Positions 35,400-47,283 of a stretch of 64,000 nt of DNA are shown piece by piece; the first letter of the stretch is position 1, and each line of letters opens with the position of its first letter. The stretch lies in NCBI GenBank assembly GCA_035578905.1, contig JAQJVL010000607.1, forward strand, positions 186,001 to 250,000. Direction: 5' to 3'. The DNA is from Stictocephala bisonia (Eukaryota > Arthropoda > Insecta > Hemiptera > Membracidae). The notes below the pieces were generated by a model. That model saw only the letters and a program-made list of their open reading frames with translations, did not search any database and was not told where the DNA came from. The translations under genes were made by a program, and so were the position numbers.

Positions 35400-36650
35400 A
35401 GTAGTCATAGCCATTATTGTTAAGTAATGAACTAAGCCTTTACCATGTGGCTGTCATTGAAACTGATACTCTAACTAATACTAGAACTAAACAACAATAA
35501 TGTCTTCTAATAATAACTACTATACAAATCTATTTAAAAACTGAACTGTTCTTATAGATATTTAATGATCGAGCTTGACAAAATTCAAATAATAACCTTA
35601 TAATTAAATCAAGCAGATAGTTTCTTCATGTTATATTTTTCTTTATGTAAAAAATCATTCCCTCATCTCTCCCATGCCATGAAGCTGTAAATTCCAGTGA
35701 CTCTCTCTCTCTCTCTCTCTAAGGTTGAAATGTCAACAACTGTCAAATAAACATTGTTGTTTGTTTACATTCTTGACATGTATTGATTTACTTTGTATGA
35801 ATTATATTATTTTTGCTTTTACTTTGTTGCACTAATACAGTAGCGTGTTCTGTATGTTTTGTATGACTGTATTAGAATAATTATTCACTCTATTTTAATA
35901 GCAATTTGGACATATATTTCCTATTCTAACAAGGTTATATGGGATTGTTATTTTTCTCACTTATAAAGTAACATTGAGTGTCCAGCATTAACAGTCAAAT
36001 AGTAGGCTTTGTCATTAACTATCACAAAGGTATTTATTCATATTTTAATTAGTTCAATCGTAATACATAATTGATTTTTATCAATCAAGTAATTTGTTAA
36101 TGTATTTTATGTTATACACATCATGTTGTTGTTTCTACCTTGATTTCTTTGAATGGATTATTATTGTTAGTTATTATTGATTAGTGATTATCATTTTGTC
36201 AATTTTCGTTTGAGCATTTTTGTTTAATATTGTTAAATTCAACTATGACCTATGATCTGTTGAATTGAAGTTTGCCACATAACTTAAACGTTTGACTACA
36301 TTAACAAAAGGTATTTTTTTAGATTTAGTTTTACTTATTCTCTTTTAATGTTTTTATTATTCCTTTGTCATTCATGTTATTAATTACTGTAATTTGAAAA
36401 GGAAAATTATTCTTTGAAAAATATTGTTTTTTGAAAACCTCATAAATTGTTTTGTGTCACTCTCTTTAAAACTGTGTTAATGATTAAAGTTGAGCCTGTA
36501 TATTATTTTTTAGTTGATTAATTATCTCATATCTCAGTGTGTCCAAAATAATTAGCTTGTTTATGCCAAAAAATTTATGTTTATGAATTTATGTTTTGGT
36601 TCATATCACTGTATTGTTGTCTCTTGTAATTAACTATCGTTTAATTATCT
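35400..36650. other. Megf8 intron / upstream of BEL element
   Basis: No gene. A (CT)n tract lies at about 35702-35721. This is where a 5' LTR of the BEL/Pao element would be expected, but no copy of the 3' LTR (41291-41935) was recognisable by eye. Confidence 0.5.
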
Positions 36651-36654
36651 CAAC

Positions 36655-39600
36655 ATGCCTCCCAAAATGGGTGAATTTAACAGTTCCATTTACTTACGTG
36701 TAACTGCTCTTCTCAAATTGCGTTTTAATAAATTGAAGGGTATTTTAGAAGAATTCTCTACTCAAACTGAATCTCTAACCTCTGTACAAGTTAAACAGCT
36801 AAATGCCTTCTCTAATGAAATAAAAAAGAAAAAGGCTGATTTTGATAATAACCTTCAACGGGTTTTAGCTCTTGATTCTGACGATGGTGTGTCAGATGAA
36901 ACTTTATCTTCCGACCAAGATGAAATTGAAACTCTCTTTGCGTATTTGACAGCAATCATCGAGGTACTTACTCCTCCTGTCGAACCAAAAACACCTAGCT
37001 CACTGAGTGATAGCAGTACTGTTTCACATTCTGGATCCTCTCTAGTCAGGTTACCAAAAATAGACCTGCAAAAGTTTTCTGGTGACCCACTAACGTGGAC
37101 AAGTTTTATTAATCTGTTTGATACGACGATTCATCGTAATGCAAGCCTTTCTAGTGTGGCTAAGTTCCAATACTTACTCAGTGTGTTACAAGGTGATGCT
37201 TTAACATTACTAAAAGTTTAACTCTGTCCGCACCTAATTATCTCGTGGCCTATAATTTACTACGTGATAGATATCACAATACTCGCAGGTTGCAATCTCT
37301 ACACCTCAATCAACTCTTAGACTTACCTGCTGTTAGTGCTACCTCTTTGAAGGGACTTCGTCAATTCGTGAACATTTTTACTGAACATTCACAAGCCTTG
37401 AAGGCATTAGGATGTGATGTGACTCAAAATAACCCACTTTTATCTGCATTATTGTTGCGTAAACTTGACAATGAGCTCTGTAAAAAACTTGAAAGTTTTT
37501 GATCTAATGCGAATGAAGACTTTAGTCGTCACTCTTTACCTAGTGTGGAAGAAATAATAAAATATTTGAACATTGAGTGCTCGCAAACTGAAGACGCTAA
37601 TATACACAACTTTCCTTTTGTGAACAAAAATATTTCATCACGATTACAAACTCAACAAAAACACGCTTTGGTAAAAAGGATGAATTCTTCACACAGTGGT
37701 GTCTCTATGATCACAACACAAACCAGTTCTCAGTCACAGTCGGGAACTAATAAACACAACGCTTGGCAATGTTTTGCTTGTAATAAAACAGGTCACAAAA
37801 TATATGCTTGTGATACCTTTAAAAAGAACTCACCTCATGAAAGATATGAATTAGTAAAAAAACACCAACATTGTTTATCATGCCTTGGTAATCACAGCTC
37901 GAAAGATTGTCAGTCTAAATCAACGTGTCGCACATGTAACAAGCGACATCATACAATGTTACATTTTGATGTTAATCTCTCTCGTCAACCCTCTCGGGAT
38001 AGTCATACGTCCTCTAGACCTCAAGATCAACATAATGTTACCTCTAGGGATATAGCTACAACTTCATCTCTCTTTGTCTCTTCTGCTGATGTATTAAATT
38101 GCTCTGTCCAAAATAGCTCTAACTCTCTCTCTTCATCTAATTATACGGTGTTACTCGGTACAGCTTTAATTAAGCTAACCACTTCTCAAGGAATTTCTCA
38201 TTTTTTTAGAGCATTACTTGACACGGGCTCTATGTGTGAACTTCTCTCTGAACGTGCCGCTAATATCTTTAACGACAAGCGACATGCTTCAAATCTAAAA
38301 ATATCTGGACTCGCTCAAAACTCCTCCTCTACAAAGGGAGCAATGTATCTAAATTTGGAAACGCTCTCTGGCCACACATTGGCCAACAAACATCAGTTTC
38401 ATATTTTAGATAAAATCTCCGTGGATTTACCACGCACTCGTATCGCTTCTGATGTGTGGGACAAGGTCAAGCCTTATACACTCGCTGACCCTTCCTTCCA
38501 CTTACCTGGTGGCATTGATGTATTAATAGGTAGCTCTCTATTACCTCTAATTCTTACTCAAGAGAATTATTCGCTTGGGCCTCACATGCCTCATGTGATA
38601 GGCACACACTTCGGCTACATACTCATGGGTCAAGCTCCTTGTGCTTCGACTACGGATGCTGCAGTCAACTTCTCAATATCTCTTCTATCTACTAGTGATG
38701 ATCTCTTGCACTCATCTTTACAACGATTCTGGCAACAAGAAGAAGCACCACCCATCAGTGTTAAATCACAAGAAGAGATCACTTGTGACGAATACTTTGT
38801 AAAGACTCATACTCGTGACTCAACTGGTCGCTATGTTGTGCGACTTCCGTTCAGAACGGATCCCTCTGCTCTTGGCCTCTCTCGAGGCACTGCTGAAAAG
38901 CGTTTACTGTCTCTTGAACAAAAATTTAACGCACAACCTCAGTTTGCTCAGCTTTACCGCTCTTTCATCTCTGAATATCGAGCTCTCGGTCACATGATCG
39001 AAATAGACCATGTTGATGACATCCCTCACTATTATCTCCCTCATCATGGTGTATTGAAAGACTCTAGCAGTACAACAAAACTTAGGACTGTGTTTGACGC
39101 CAGTAGCAACACCAGTTCTGGTTACTCTCTCAATGATATTCTTTTCACCGGTAGAAAGTTACAGACTGATATTTGTGACATTATTTTGAACTTCCGGTCT
39201 CATAAAATAGTATTTTCATGTGACATACGCCAGATGTTTCGTCAAATAAAAATCCATCCTGACGATCAACATTTTCAACTCATTTTATGGCATGATGATC
39301 CTTCCGCGAAAATATCCACATTCAAACTCACCACTTTCACCTAAGGGATGAACAGCTCTCCATACTTAGCAATTAAAACTCTGACCCAACTTGCGGAGGA
39401 TGAAGGTGCTGACTTTCCTCAGGCAGCTAACTCACTACGTCATCATACCTACGTGGATGATATTGTCACTGGTGCAGACTCCGTGGAGGCGCTCTTGAAC
39501 TTCAAGACCAGCTCATCCAACTCTTAGGTCGTGGCGGCTTCGAACTTCGGAAGTGGGCGTCCAACTCCAACCAGCTCCTCGACAGGTTCCCTTCGAAACA

Positions 39601-41152
39601 TCTAGAGACTCCTAGTTTCTTGCAAGAAGCACAACTTCATCAGTTCTCCAAACTGGGTATGCACTGGTACCCTGAGGAAGATTGTTTTCGCTATTCTTTT
39701 CAATATCAAACAGACAAATTAACCACACGCTCTGTATTAAGCCTCATTGCAAAATTGTACGATCCCTGCGGTTTTCTAGCTCCATTAATCATGGTAGCTA
39801 AATGCTATATGCAGCTCCTATGGGCTCAAGGCCTAAAGTGGGACGATGCTCTCCCCCCTGATCTCGCCGATAAATGGCAATTATTCATTAATGACACTAG
39901 TCGTTACCTCTCTCAACTCAAGATGCCTCGAGCATTTCCGCTAGCCCACGCTAATGTAATTGAATTACACGGCTTTTCTGATGCCTCAGAATGTGGTTAT
40001 GCCGCAATAGTGTATTTCCGCTGTGAATCTTCTAGCGGAGAAGTGACTGTGAGACAAATTTTGTCAAACACTCGTGTGGCCCCTCTGAAACGGGTGACCC
40101 TGCCTCGTTTAGAACTTTGTGGAGCTCATCATTTGTCCAAGCTAATTAATTATTGCCTTAGACAGTTTTCTCATCTCAAGATTAATGAACTGACACTTTG
40201 GTGTGACTCTTCGGTAGTGCTCATGTGGCTACAAACACCTACCTACCGATTGAAAACTTTTGTAGCAAATCGTGTTGCTCAAATTCAAGAAATTATTCCT
40301 GGTCATCATTGGCGACACATTAAAGGTACAGACAATCCAGCTGATTGTGCTTCCCGAGGTGTTCATGCATCTCAACTCGCCAACCACCCACTGTGGTGGC
40401 ACGGCCCCTCATGGTTAAGTTTATCTAAGCCTCACTGGCCGATTCCTAACTTCACACCAATAGAACTTCAATCTGCGGATGAAATCAAGACTACACCTCT
40501 TAGTGTGCTCACTATAACTGGTCCCACAGAGTGGGAAATACTCTCCAAATATTCCTCATGGACAAAACTTATAAGGGTATTAGCATACGTGTTACGTTTT
40601 GTCAACTTGTGCCGATCAAAGAAAGAAATCTCTGGTCATTTACGCATCAGTGAACTGAATGACGCTGAAGTAGTTACTTTCAAACTAGTACAACGTTCAG
40701 CATTTAGTGAGGACATTAAATCACTGAAGAAAGACTCTGCGTGCTCCACTCACCTACGTAAATTGAATCCTTATCTGGATTCTGATGGTCACTTCCTGAT
40801 TGGTGCTCCTCTGGCTGCCCTACCAGAACCCGATCTCTCTGATGTTCCTACCAATCGACTTCGCCATTGGCAACTAGTCCAAGCCTTTCACCAACGCATC
40901 TGGCATCGCTGGCAATTGGAATACCTCCACTCTCTACAACAACGTTCCAAATGGAGCACTCCCCAGGAGAACCTCAAAATTGGAGATCTCGTCTTGGTGC
41001 AATCCCCGACACCACCTCTTACCTGGCCTCTTGGACGTATCACTGACGTTCACCCTGGACCTGATGGCACTGTGCGAGTGGTCACAATCAAGACGCCTTC
41101 AGGGACTTACACTCGACCTGCAATCAAGGTCTTTCCTCTGCCACTAAACTAG
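36655..41152 (+). pseudogene. BEL/Pao retrotransposon gag-pol, broken, integrase core deleted
   Basis: 36655-37502 is a gag-like region (LPKIDLQKFSGDPLTWTSF), with a frameshift at about 37220 and a TGA at 37500. In 37545-39344 there are zinc knuckles (CFACNKTGHKIYAC, CLSCLGNHSSKDC), an aspartic protease-like block (LLDTGSMCELLS) and the RT start (RTVFDASSN, SCDIRQMFRQI). An in-frame TAA at 39342 interrupts the segment before GMNSSPYLAIK. RT continues with YVDDIVTGAD and a frameshift at about 39490. 39620-41152 holds RNase H (GFSDASECGYAA, CDSSVVLMWL, DNPADCASRG) and then the start of integrase. At about 40787 LDSDG runs straight into GHFLIG, omitting the whole zinc-binding and DDE core. The C-terminal integrase domain remains. 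Non-functional. Confidence 0.92.
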
Positions 41153-41290
41153 GTGGACTCTTAACTTCTAAGAATTTAGTATAACTTAATAATAAGCTCT
41201 TTGTCATGTAACTCATCACACTTTATATGTTGTGTGTAATCTTTTCATTTTCTCTCTATATTGAAGTTTATAACTTCAAGATGGCCGGTA

Positions 41291-41935
41291 TGTTAGGTAA
41301 TAAGATAATTGTACTTAGTTCATATATTCTATAGTTATAAGAATTGAATTTTTGGTATTTCACATTCTCACCGAAACCAAGAGAGAGAGAGGGTTATCTG
41401 CCCTCAGAATAACCATCACGCCACCTCTAACTCGAGCTCTCATTGGTGGTCTAGAATTACACTCGCCTGAGGCGATGCGAGGCGACGTTTTCACCCCATT
41501 AGAACGCAAGAAGCTCTCGATGTGCAAACACCTCTCTCGCGTGGTCTCTTTCTCCAACTCACCAATTAGTTTGTGTGCTTTAAATTCTAACTCTCTCTAA
41601 CTTTGTTACTTTTCTCTAACTTTGTGCTACTCATCCAGACCTTCAAGAACTTCGTTTGTGCGGTACGTGATCGGTCTACTGGACTCTCGAAGCGTTCGTA
41701 CTTCCGCGACTACTCTTCTGTGCTCTAGGACTGTGATCAAGGAAGGTGGACTGGATTACCACAAGTGTCTCCAACTACTCCTGCTGGATTAGTGTTCAAC
41801 CAAGCTCAGTGGTGAGTTAATTCTCTCTAATCAATTTATTAATCTCTCTCATTAGTTGATTCTCACGTCTGCTCCGGAAGAGCAGTGGTCCTCCGTGCTT
41901 ATTAGCATTCTCTACTCGCACTCACTCTTTGAACA
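41291..41935 (+). repeat. BEL/Pao LTR
   Basis: It follows the coding end by 138 bp. It starts TGTTAGGTAATAAG directly after a purine-bearing tract (caagatggccggta) of the kind found before BEL 3' LTRs, and ends TTTGAACA. TGTT...AACA are matching LTR ends. It contains (ga)n and ctctctaa-rich stretches. A tRNA primer-binding site follows immediately (next entry), which is unexpected for a 3' LTR. Open frames inside are short and without domains. Confidence 0.7.
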
Positions 41936-41939
41936 TTTT

Positions 41940-41954
41940 TGGTCCTACGGGCCG
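41940..41954 (+). promoter_or_regulatory. primer-binding site, tRNA-Tyr type
   Basis: TGGTCCTACGGGCCG lies 4 bp after the LTR end. It is complementary, with about two mismatches, to the 3' end of eukaryotic tRNA-Tyr including CCA. A primer-binding site belongs after a 5' LTR, so the LTR at 41291-41935 was probably also the 5' LTR of a further, now lost or deleted, copy. Confidence 0.6.
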
Positions 41955-42762
41955 CATCACTTACTGAACATGTTCAATTATTAGACACTATTTACAAATG
42001 ACAAAATACTCACAAAACAGAACAAGCCTATGTCAAATTAGAATTCTCTAAACAAAGTCACTAAGAACAAAATAACACTTTTTTTACAGTAATTATGCTT
42101 CAACTATATTTGAAAAACAGCTATTTCACAACATCTTCAAGTTATTTCACTAACAATTCTAATAAAACATTGCATAAAGTACTTCAAAACAGAATGTAAA
42201 TAAACAGTTCACTGACAGATGCCAACTAAAGAAATGGCGAAATTAAATAATAAACAATGGATTCTTCTTCTCTCCATCTAGTTGTCATGTGGATAGTGTT
42301 ATCGATACCGATAACAATTGATTCAGAATTTAACCGACTATCGAGTGGTATCGATTAGTTCGATGAAAAATATAGCCATAACGATATAAAATCAAATTTT
42401 CACAGGGATGTTTGAGTGATAGACTGTCCTTTATTGGACAGTCACCGGTAGTTGGGTTAAACTGAAATACTTAACAAAATAATGTTTAACCAAGTCAAAC
42501 AAAATGAATAAAATTTACGATACACTTAAACGAGTTATGCGTGCAGCCATGCTTAAACAAAGTAGGTGAAAGTGAGGTGGTTAGATGAGGTCTCCTTATC
42601 ATGAGTTACTTGGTTTGGCTCTCACTATCTGTATGCAGTCTGATTTGCACTGTATTGGGATTGTTTGATAGCTCTCATCTAGTTAATTATTCATAGTTTT
42701 TTTGTAATTATCATATGTGTTGGTAAATATACAGTATAAGTGAACGTCAGACAACACATATA

Positions 42763-43702
42763 CGAGGTACGTCCAGAAAGTAAGTTCCGTTTGGTAAACA
42801 AAATAATTTGTCTACAGATACAGAAAAAATATTTATTGCACTAAAATCTACAACTCTTAAACTACTTTTCTACATAACTGCCGACATTTTGCAGGTATTT
42901 GTCATAGCGTGGCACAAGTTTTTCTATGCCTTCTTCATAGAAGGTTGCCGCCTGTGTCTTCAACCATTTGGAAACATTTTCTTTCAGCTCTTCGTCATCG
43001 TTGAAGTGTTGACCGCCAAGGAAAGACTTCAGATGTAAGAACAGATGAAAGTCGCTAGGAGCGAGGTCAGGGCTGTACGGAGGATGGAACATAACGGTTC
43101 AAAAACTGAAGTGCACTAACCATCCGTTGTGTTTTGTGTTGCTCAGTAAGAATTTTCGGTACCAAACGTGAGCAAAGTTTTCGAAATTTCAGTTTTTCGG
43201 TAACAATTTCATGAATTAATGATCGTGAGATTTTGGGGAATTCCATAGCGAGAGCACTCATTGTAAACTTACGGTTTTCCTTGATCTTCTCATCAATCGT
43301 GTGAACCAGTTCTTCTGTAATCAAAGATGGACGCCCACTTCGTTCTTCATCATGCACTTCATTACGTCCTTCATTAAACTGTCGGACCCATCTTCTCACC
43401 ATTGAATCACTCATCGCATTTTGTCCGTAAACCTCGCAAATTTGCCGATAAATGTCAATCGGTTTCACTTCCTTAGCATTCAGAAAACGAATCACAGATC
43501 TGATTTCACAAGCGGCGGGATTTTCGATCAACACCAACATTTTAAACAAGCACAACAAAGCGTACGAGACTGATAGCGATCTCAAAATGGTGCACGTTTC
43601 TTCTCCTTGATACAGAGCGTCTGCCACGCATGCGCGGAACTGCGATCGCAGGGCTGCAGCGGATATAAATGGAAACGGAACTTACTTTCTGGACGTACCT
43701 CG
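42763..43702 (-). mobile_element. internally deleted mariner transposon
   Basis: It has perfect 30-bp terminal inverted repeats (42763-42792 and 43673-43702, starting CGAGGTACGTCC) flanked by the TA target duplication on both sides (42761-42762, 43703-43704). The 940-bp element encodes only the two ends of a mariner transposase on the minus strand. Intact 30-bp ends suggest a fairly recent insertion that could still be mobilised by a full-length relative (inference). Confidence 0.95.
42862..43627 (-). pseudogene. mariner transposase with catalytic core deleted
   Basis: The first part (43627-43100) has the N-terminal helix-turn-helix DNA-binding region (SVIRFLNAKEVKPIDIYRQI, MVRRWVRQFNEGR, DEERSGRPS) and the linker SRSLIHEIV. 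At about 43095 it jumps, out of frame, to HPPYSPDLAPSDFHLF, which carries the third catalytic Asp, and then the normal C-terminus to LQNVGSYVEK (42862). The region with the first two catalytic Asp is missing, so the protein cannot catalyse transposition. The DNA-binding half is open as a ~180-residue frame. Confidence 0.93.
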
Positions 43703-44334
43703 TATATTATAATATAAGCACAAAATGCACAAATACACTACAATACAAGTACAAAGTGCACAAATATATCAAAATACAAACACAAAAATATTAAAATATA
43801 AGTACAAAATGCACAATTTCTATGGTTATCAATTTCAGCAAACCACGTTTACCTTCCTCAGACCGGAGAGATTCACAAAAGAAGGTTAAAAAGTGATTGT
43901 GTGAAACCGTCTAGTCTGAGGAAGGGATCACCATAGTATTTAGGCATTTTGTACTTATATTGTAATATTTTTGTGCTTGTATTTTGATACTCTTATGCAT
44001 TTTTTACTTGTATTGTATTGTTTTGTGCTTATATTGTAAAATATTTGTGTTTTGTGACGTTCACTTGTACTAAAGATAATTATTATAATGTGAGAAATGG
44101 TGTATAAGGAAACTTACAGAGAAGAAAAGTTTATTATTAGTGTCACTCACTAAGTAACTGAGGCCTAATGTTACTTGTTCCGTTTTGTGAGTCGTATTGT
44201 ATGACTGGGTTAATCTTTTAGACATCACTAAAACTGAAATAGTAGTGATCACCATTGAAAAAATCTAGGACTAATATGCTGTTTGATAATAAAACATTGT
44301 AATACATTGCGGCGATGTAAAATTAAATAAATGG

Positions 44335-44870
44335 TTCCAAAGAATTGGCACAAACTTTCCCCCATATTAAACACTAAAAAATCAAAACTTGGAAAATTAC
44401 CAGTTTAATTTCCAAATACTTTTTTCCATAACTCAAAAACTAGTCAAGTTAGAGACGTGCGGTTTTTACTAAAATATTTAAAATTATAATTCACATCTTT
44501 CCTGAAAATTTAATCAAAATTGTTAGAGCCGTTTTGAGTAAAATCCATTTTTGTATGTTTTTTGCTCATAAAAATAAAAAAAAACCTAAATTTCAAAAAG
44601 GTGAAAAAATGGTCTGGAGATATTGGCTAAATACAACTACATACCCAATTTCATAAAAATTGATCTATCCGTTTGGTCTCCAGTGAACTGCACATACACA
44701 CATACGGTCAAACACCAACAGTTTTTGCTAAAAAACCACTTTTTTGGGCTCAGGAGGACCCTAAAATGAATTTTTAGACCAATGTGTAAAAAAAATTTGT
44801 TTGGACCATCACAATACTATCTTTATGCTGACGCATATGGGAGAAAGTAAAAAACTGGAAATGTGGAAGA
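44335..44870. repeat. uncharacterised repeat with weak inverted ends
   Basis: The left edge acaaactttcccccatat and right edge catatgggagaaagt are inverted. The body has the phrase ccaatttcataaaaattgat ... cacatacacacatac, typical of insect MITE and Helitron interiors. It has no coding capacity. The family is unassigned. Confidence 0.4.
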
Positions 44871-44928
44871 TTTTTTCTTTAAGGCAGTAAGCATAAAATG
44901 TTGAAGAAAATCTATATTAATTGAATAA

Positions 44929-45301
44929 TCTATATATATTATAATTTCTAAAGTACTTTTTTTTGTCGGTACGCCATAACTTCCTTACTTCTTCACCAAT
45001 TTTCATAAATGAGGTGTCATTTTAAAGCTTTTTTTACCCAATACTTGATGAAAATATACAAATCTCTCATTTTCCAATAGTTTTTTTGGAAAAACGACCT
45101 ATTATATCATTCTGCAAGTAATTTAAACTTGAAATGTTTATTTACATTATTCGATCAGCTGTAACATGTGAATTAAATAAATCAAAACAAACATTAGGTT
45201 AAATTGCACTCTAACTACGCGTTACTAACTATACTGTGTGCACTTTAATTAAGAGGGATTTAAAGAGAATACAGTGCGAATGCTTCGCACGGGTCGGCTA
45301 G
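44929..45301 (+). mobile_element. non-autonomous Helitron
   Basis: It starts TCTATATATATTATAA, after A at 44928, and ends CTAG, before T at 45302, so it is inserted between A and T as Helitrons are. Seven bases before CTAG is a hairpin GTGCGAA-tgc-TTCGCAC (45274-45290). The interior has a long T run and cataacttccttacttcttc, and no Rep/helicase. 373 bp, rolling-circle type by structure. Confidence 0.85.
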
Positions 45302-45309
45302 TTTGAAAT

Positions 45310-47070
45310 TAAATCTGTACATATATAAATATGTACATACAGAAACATTAACAAACTTACTAACAGTTTGGTTAATATAACCTTAACGAATATTTTTTAC
45401 TTAATTTATCATAACTTTTTTAGTCATAACTAAAACAAAATTTACATTTTTAAGCTAAAATTTTAGTTTGTAATGCCCCCTGGCCCCTTTTTTGTACATA
45501 TTATTTAATAGCATCATTCTCTATGATTGGTAGTATTAGATTAATAAATCTTATTTCCTTTTTTAACTTTCAAATCATTTCTTTTGATGATTAATGATCC
45601 AATTTAAGATTAACAGAAAAAAGTTTTTGGTTAGTCCCACAATCTTGAGCCTTTTACTAAAAAAAAAAAAAAAAATACATACTGATCATCTATCTTATAT
45701 TCCACATTATTACATTACTCTTTGAAATTAAATAAGTAGTGGTTTTAATTTTTAACAAGGTGTTGAGACGAAACTAAGTTGGATGAAAATTAAGTTAACA
45801 TATCAAATGAAAACAACAAGGAGACTTGGCAAGGAGCCCCCAAGCGAGAGATTAGTCCTCGTTATATGTATTATGGAAGTGTTTCAGCTATTTTACTTTC
45901 AACATACACTAGTAAATTTAACTATAAACAATTATAGGACCTGATAGACCATATACATATACAGTTAGATGTATTTGACTGTTTTAACAGTTTTGTAATC
46001 AATTACAGGAGGCTTCCTCTCTTATCAGACCACATTATTTACATGTGTCAATCAGAACAACTTTCATATCATAAATCTGCTAGTTGAGAGTATTTCTCCA
46101 ACTTGAATAAAGCCCCAAAATTTTACCTAGTATAAGTTTCATTCTTTTAGGAAGAAAAGTACTAGAAGGCAATTGTTTCTTTATGTTTTTTAATAAATAC
46201 GAAGTGATTCACAGATATTATGTGGAAATTAATAATTATAAACTACCAGGAGACCGAGCTTCGCTCAGTTGAATTTTGCAAACTGAAGAAGTAGCATTCA
46301 TATTTCTCAGAGGATCCTGAGGATTGTTTGCTGTTGCTCTACATTTTCGGAGGTCTTCCGCATTTACCTTTAGCCCCTTTGTGGAACTCGACCTGCAGCC
46401 TCGTGGGGGAGCTCGGCCTACGGCCTCGCCAAAATGCTCTCTTACAGGCCCCTTTGTGAAACTCGGCCTCGTGGGGGAAAGTTTGGCCTGCGGCCTCACC
46501 AAGGCACTTTGCTACAGTCCCATTTGTGGATCTCAGCATGTTGCCTTGTGAGGACAATCGGCGTATGTCCTCGCCTCAATTTTTAAGCAGTATGACCATG
46601 AATTTTGGTTTTTTGGGGCAGTGGAGCCCATAAACATTGCCTTTTCTAAAGTCTGATGGTATATTAGTAATTAAGAGAAGAATACCTTTAATTTGATGCC
46701 TCACTTTGGTGTATTAGTTTAACATTACCCAATAAACTCATATTAAAAAAAATAATAAAATATTAAATAATTCCACCACATATGGACAAGTAAGTAAACA
46801 TAACACACAAGATCTTCTAAACAATAAATTGTTAAATAATTCCCACATGAGACGTCAAGGGACCCCTAGGGCAGAAATTAGAATTTTCCCAGGTGTGAGA
46901 CCGGTGTCAATCAATTTCTTGTGGTCGGAAACCCCCAAAAAGAATACAAAATTAAAAATCCTTGGAGCCAAAAAAAAAATGTTGTCTGGATGTGGCTTGT
47001 TTTAGATAAAAAATAAGACAGTTCAAAAGGTTTGGAAGAAACATAGCAATTTTTAACAGATGTATCAATG
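45310..47070. other. Megf8 intron with GC-rich minisatellite
   Basis: AT-rich apart from the tandem repeat at 46374-46575. It has A runs at 45660-45675 and about 46970. No genes. Confidence 0.5.
46374..46575. repeat. GC-rich ~72-bp tandem repeat, three units
   Basis: Units start at about 46374, 46448 and 46518 with CCCcTTTGTGgAaCTC and contain dyads such as ggcctacggcc and ggcctgcggcc. The flank at 46246-46262 has gaccgagcttcgctcag. Open frames on both strands follow from the composition. The contrast to the AT-rich intron suggests an inserted repeat family. Confidence 0.7.
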
Positions 47071-47076
47071 AGTTAC

Positions 47077-47283
47077 CTGTTCTTGGAACTCTGGCAGGTA
47101 GGGTCACTTTCAGTGTTGTTGCCGCAATTACACTTTTCTCCTGTGACAGGATCGCAGGTGTCACCATGGCCATGGCAGTCGCAGGGTCTACAGCTAGCCC
47201 GGTGGTCCTCGGTGCCACGGAAGAACCCTTCTACACACTCCTGACACTTGTCTCCCATTGTGTGGTTGCCACACCATACACAC
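47077..47283 (-). CDS. Megf8: Megf8 exon 6 of 10 in the window: laminin-type EGF module
   Basis: 207 nt. The acceptor gtgtacag precedes G-TGTGTATGG, completing Lys from exon 5. It encodes CVWCGNHTMGDKC, ECVEGFFRGTEDHRASC, then CDCHGHGDTCDPVTGEKCNC, a laminin-EGF signature (C-x-C-x6-C-x8-C-x-C), and CGNNTESDPTC. The donor GTAACT leaves two bases (AG). Two N-glycosylation motifs (NHT, NNT). It matches the laminin-EGF run of MEGF8 in order and spacing. Confidence 0.95.

Larger units (their letters stand above)
42733..44070. mobile_element. foldback element interrupted by mariner
   Basis: With the mariner removed, a left arm (42733-42762 plus 43703-43850, tataagtgaacgtca ... tataagcacaaaatgcac) pairs with an inverted right arm (about 43925-44070). 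The arms are built from diverged ~25-bp direct repeats (caaaatacaagtacaaaatg). The centre contains ccttcctcagacc/gtctgaggaagg, a further stem. No coding capacity. Confidence 0.7.

Noticed and set aside
41352..41600. Frames of 65-82 codons on both strands inside the BEL LTR
   Set aside because: Their position inside an LTR and the lack of any domain argue against genes.
46236..46557. Overlapping frames of 72-88 codons around 46.4 kb
   Set aside because: They are by-products of the GC-rich tandem repeat, which lacks stop codons on both strands.
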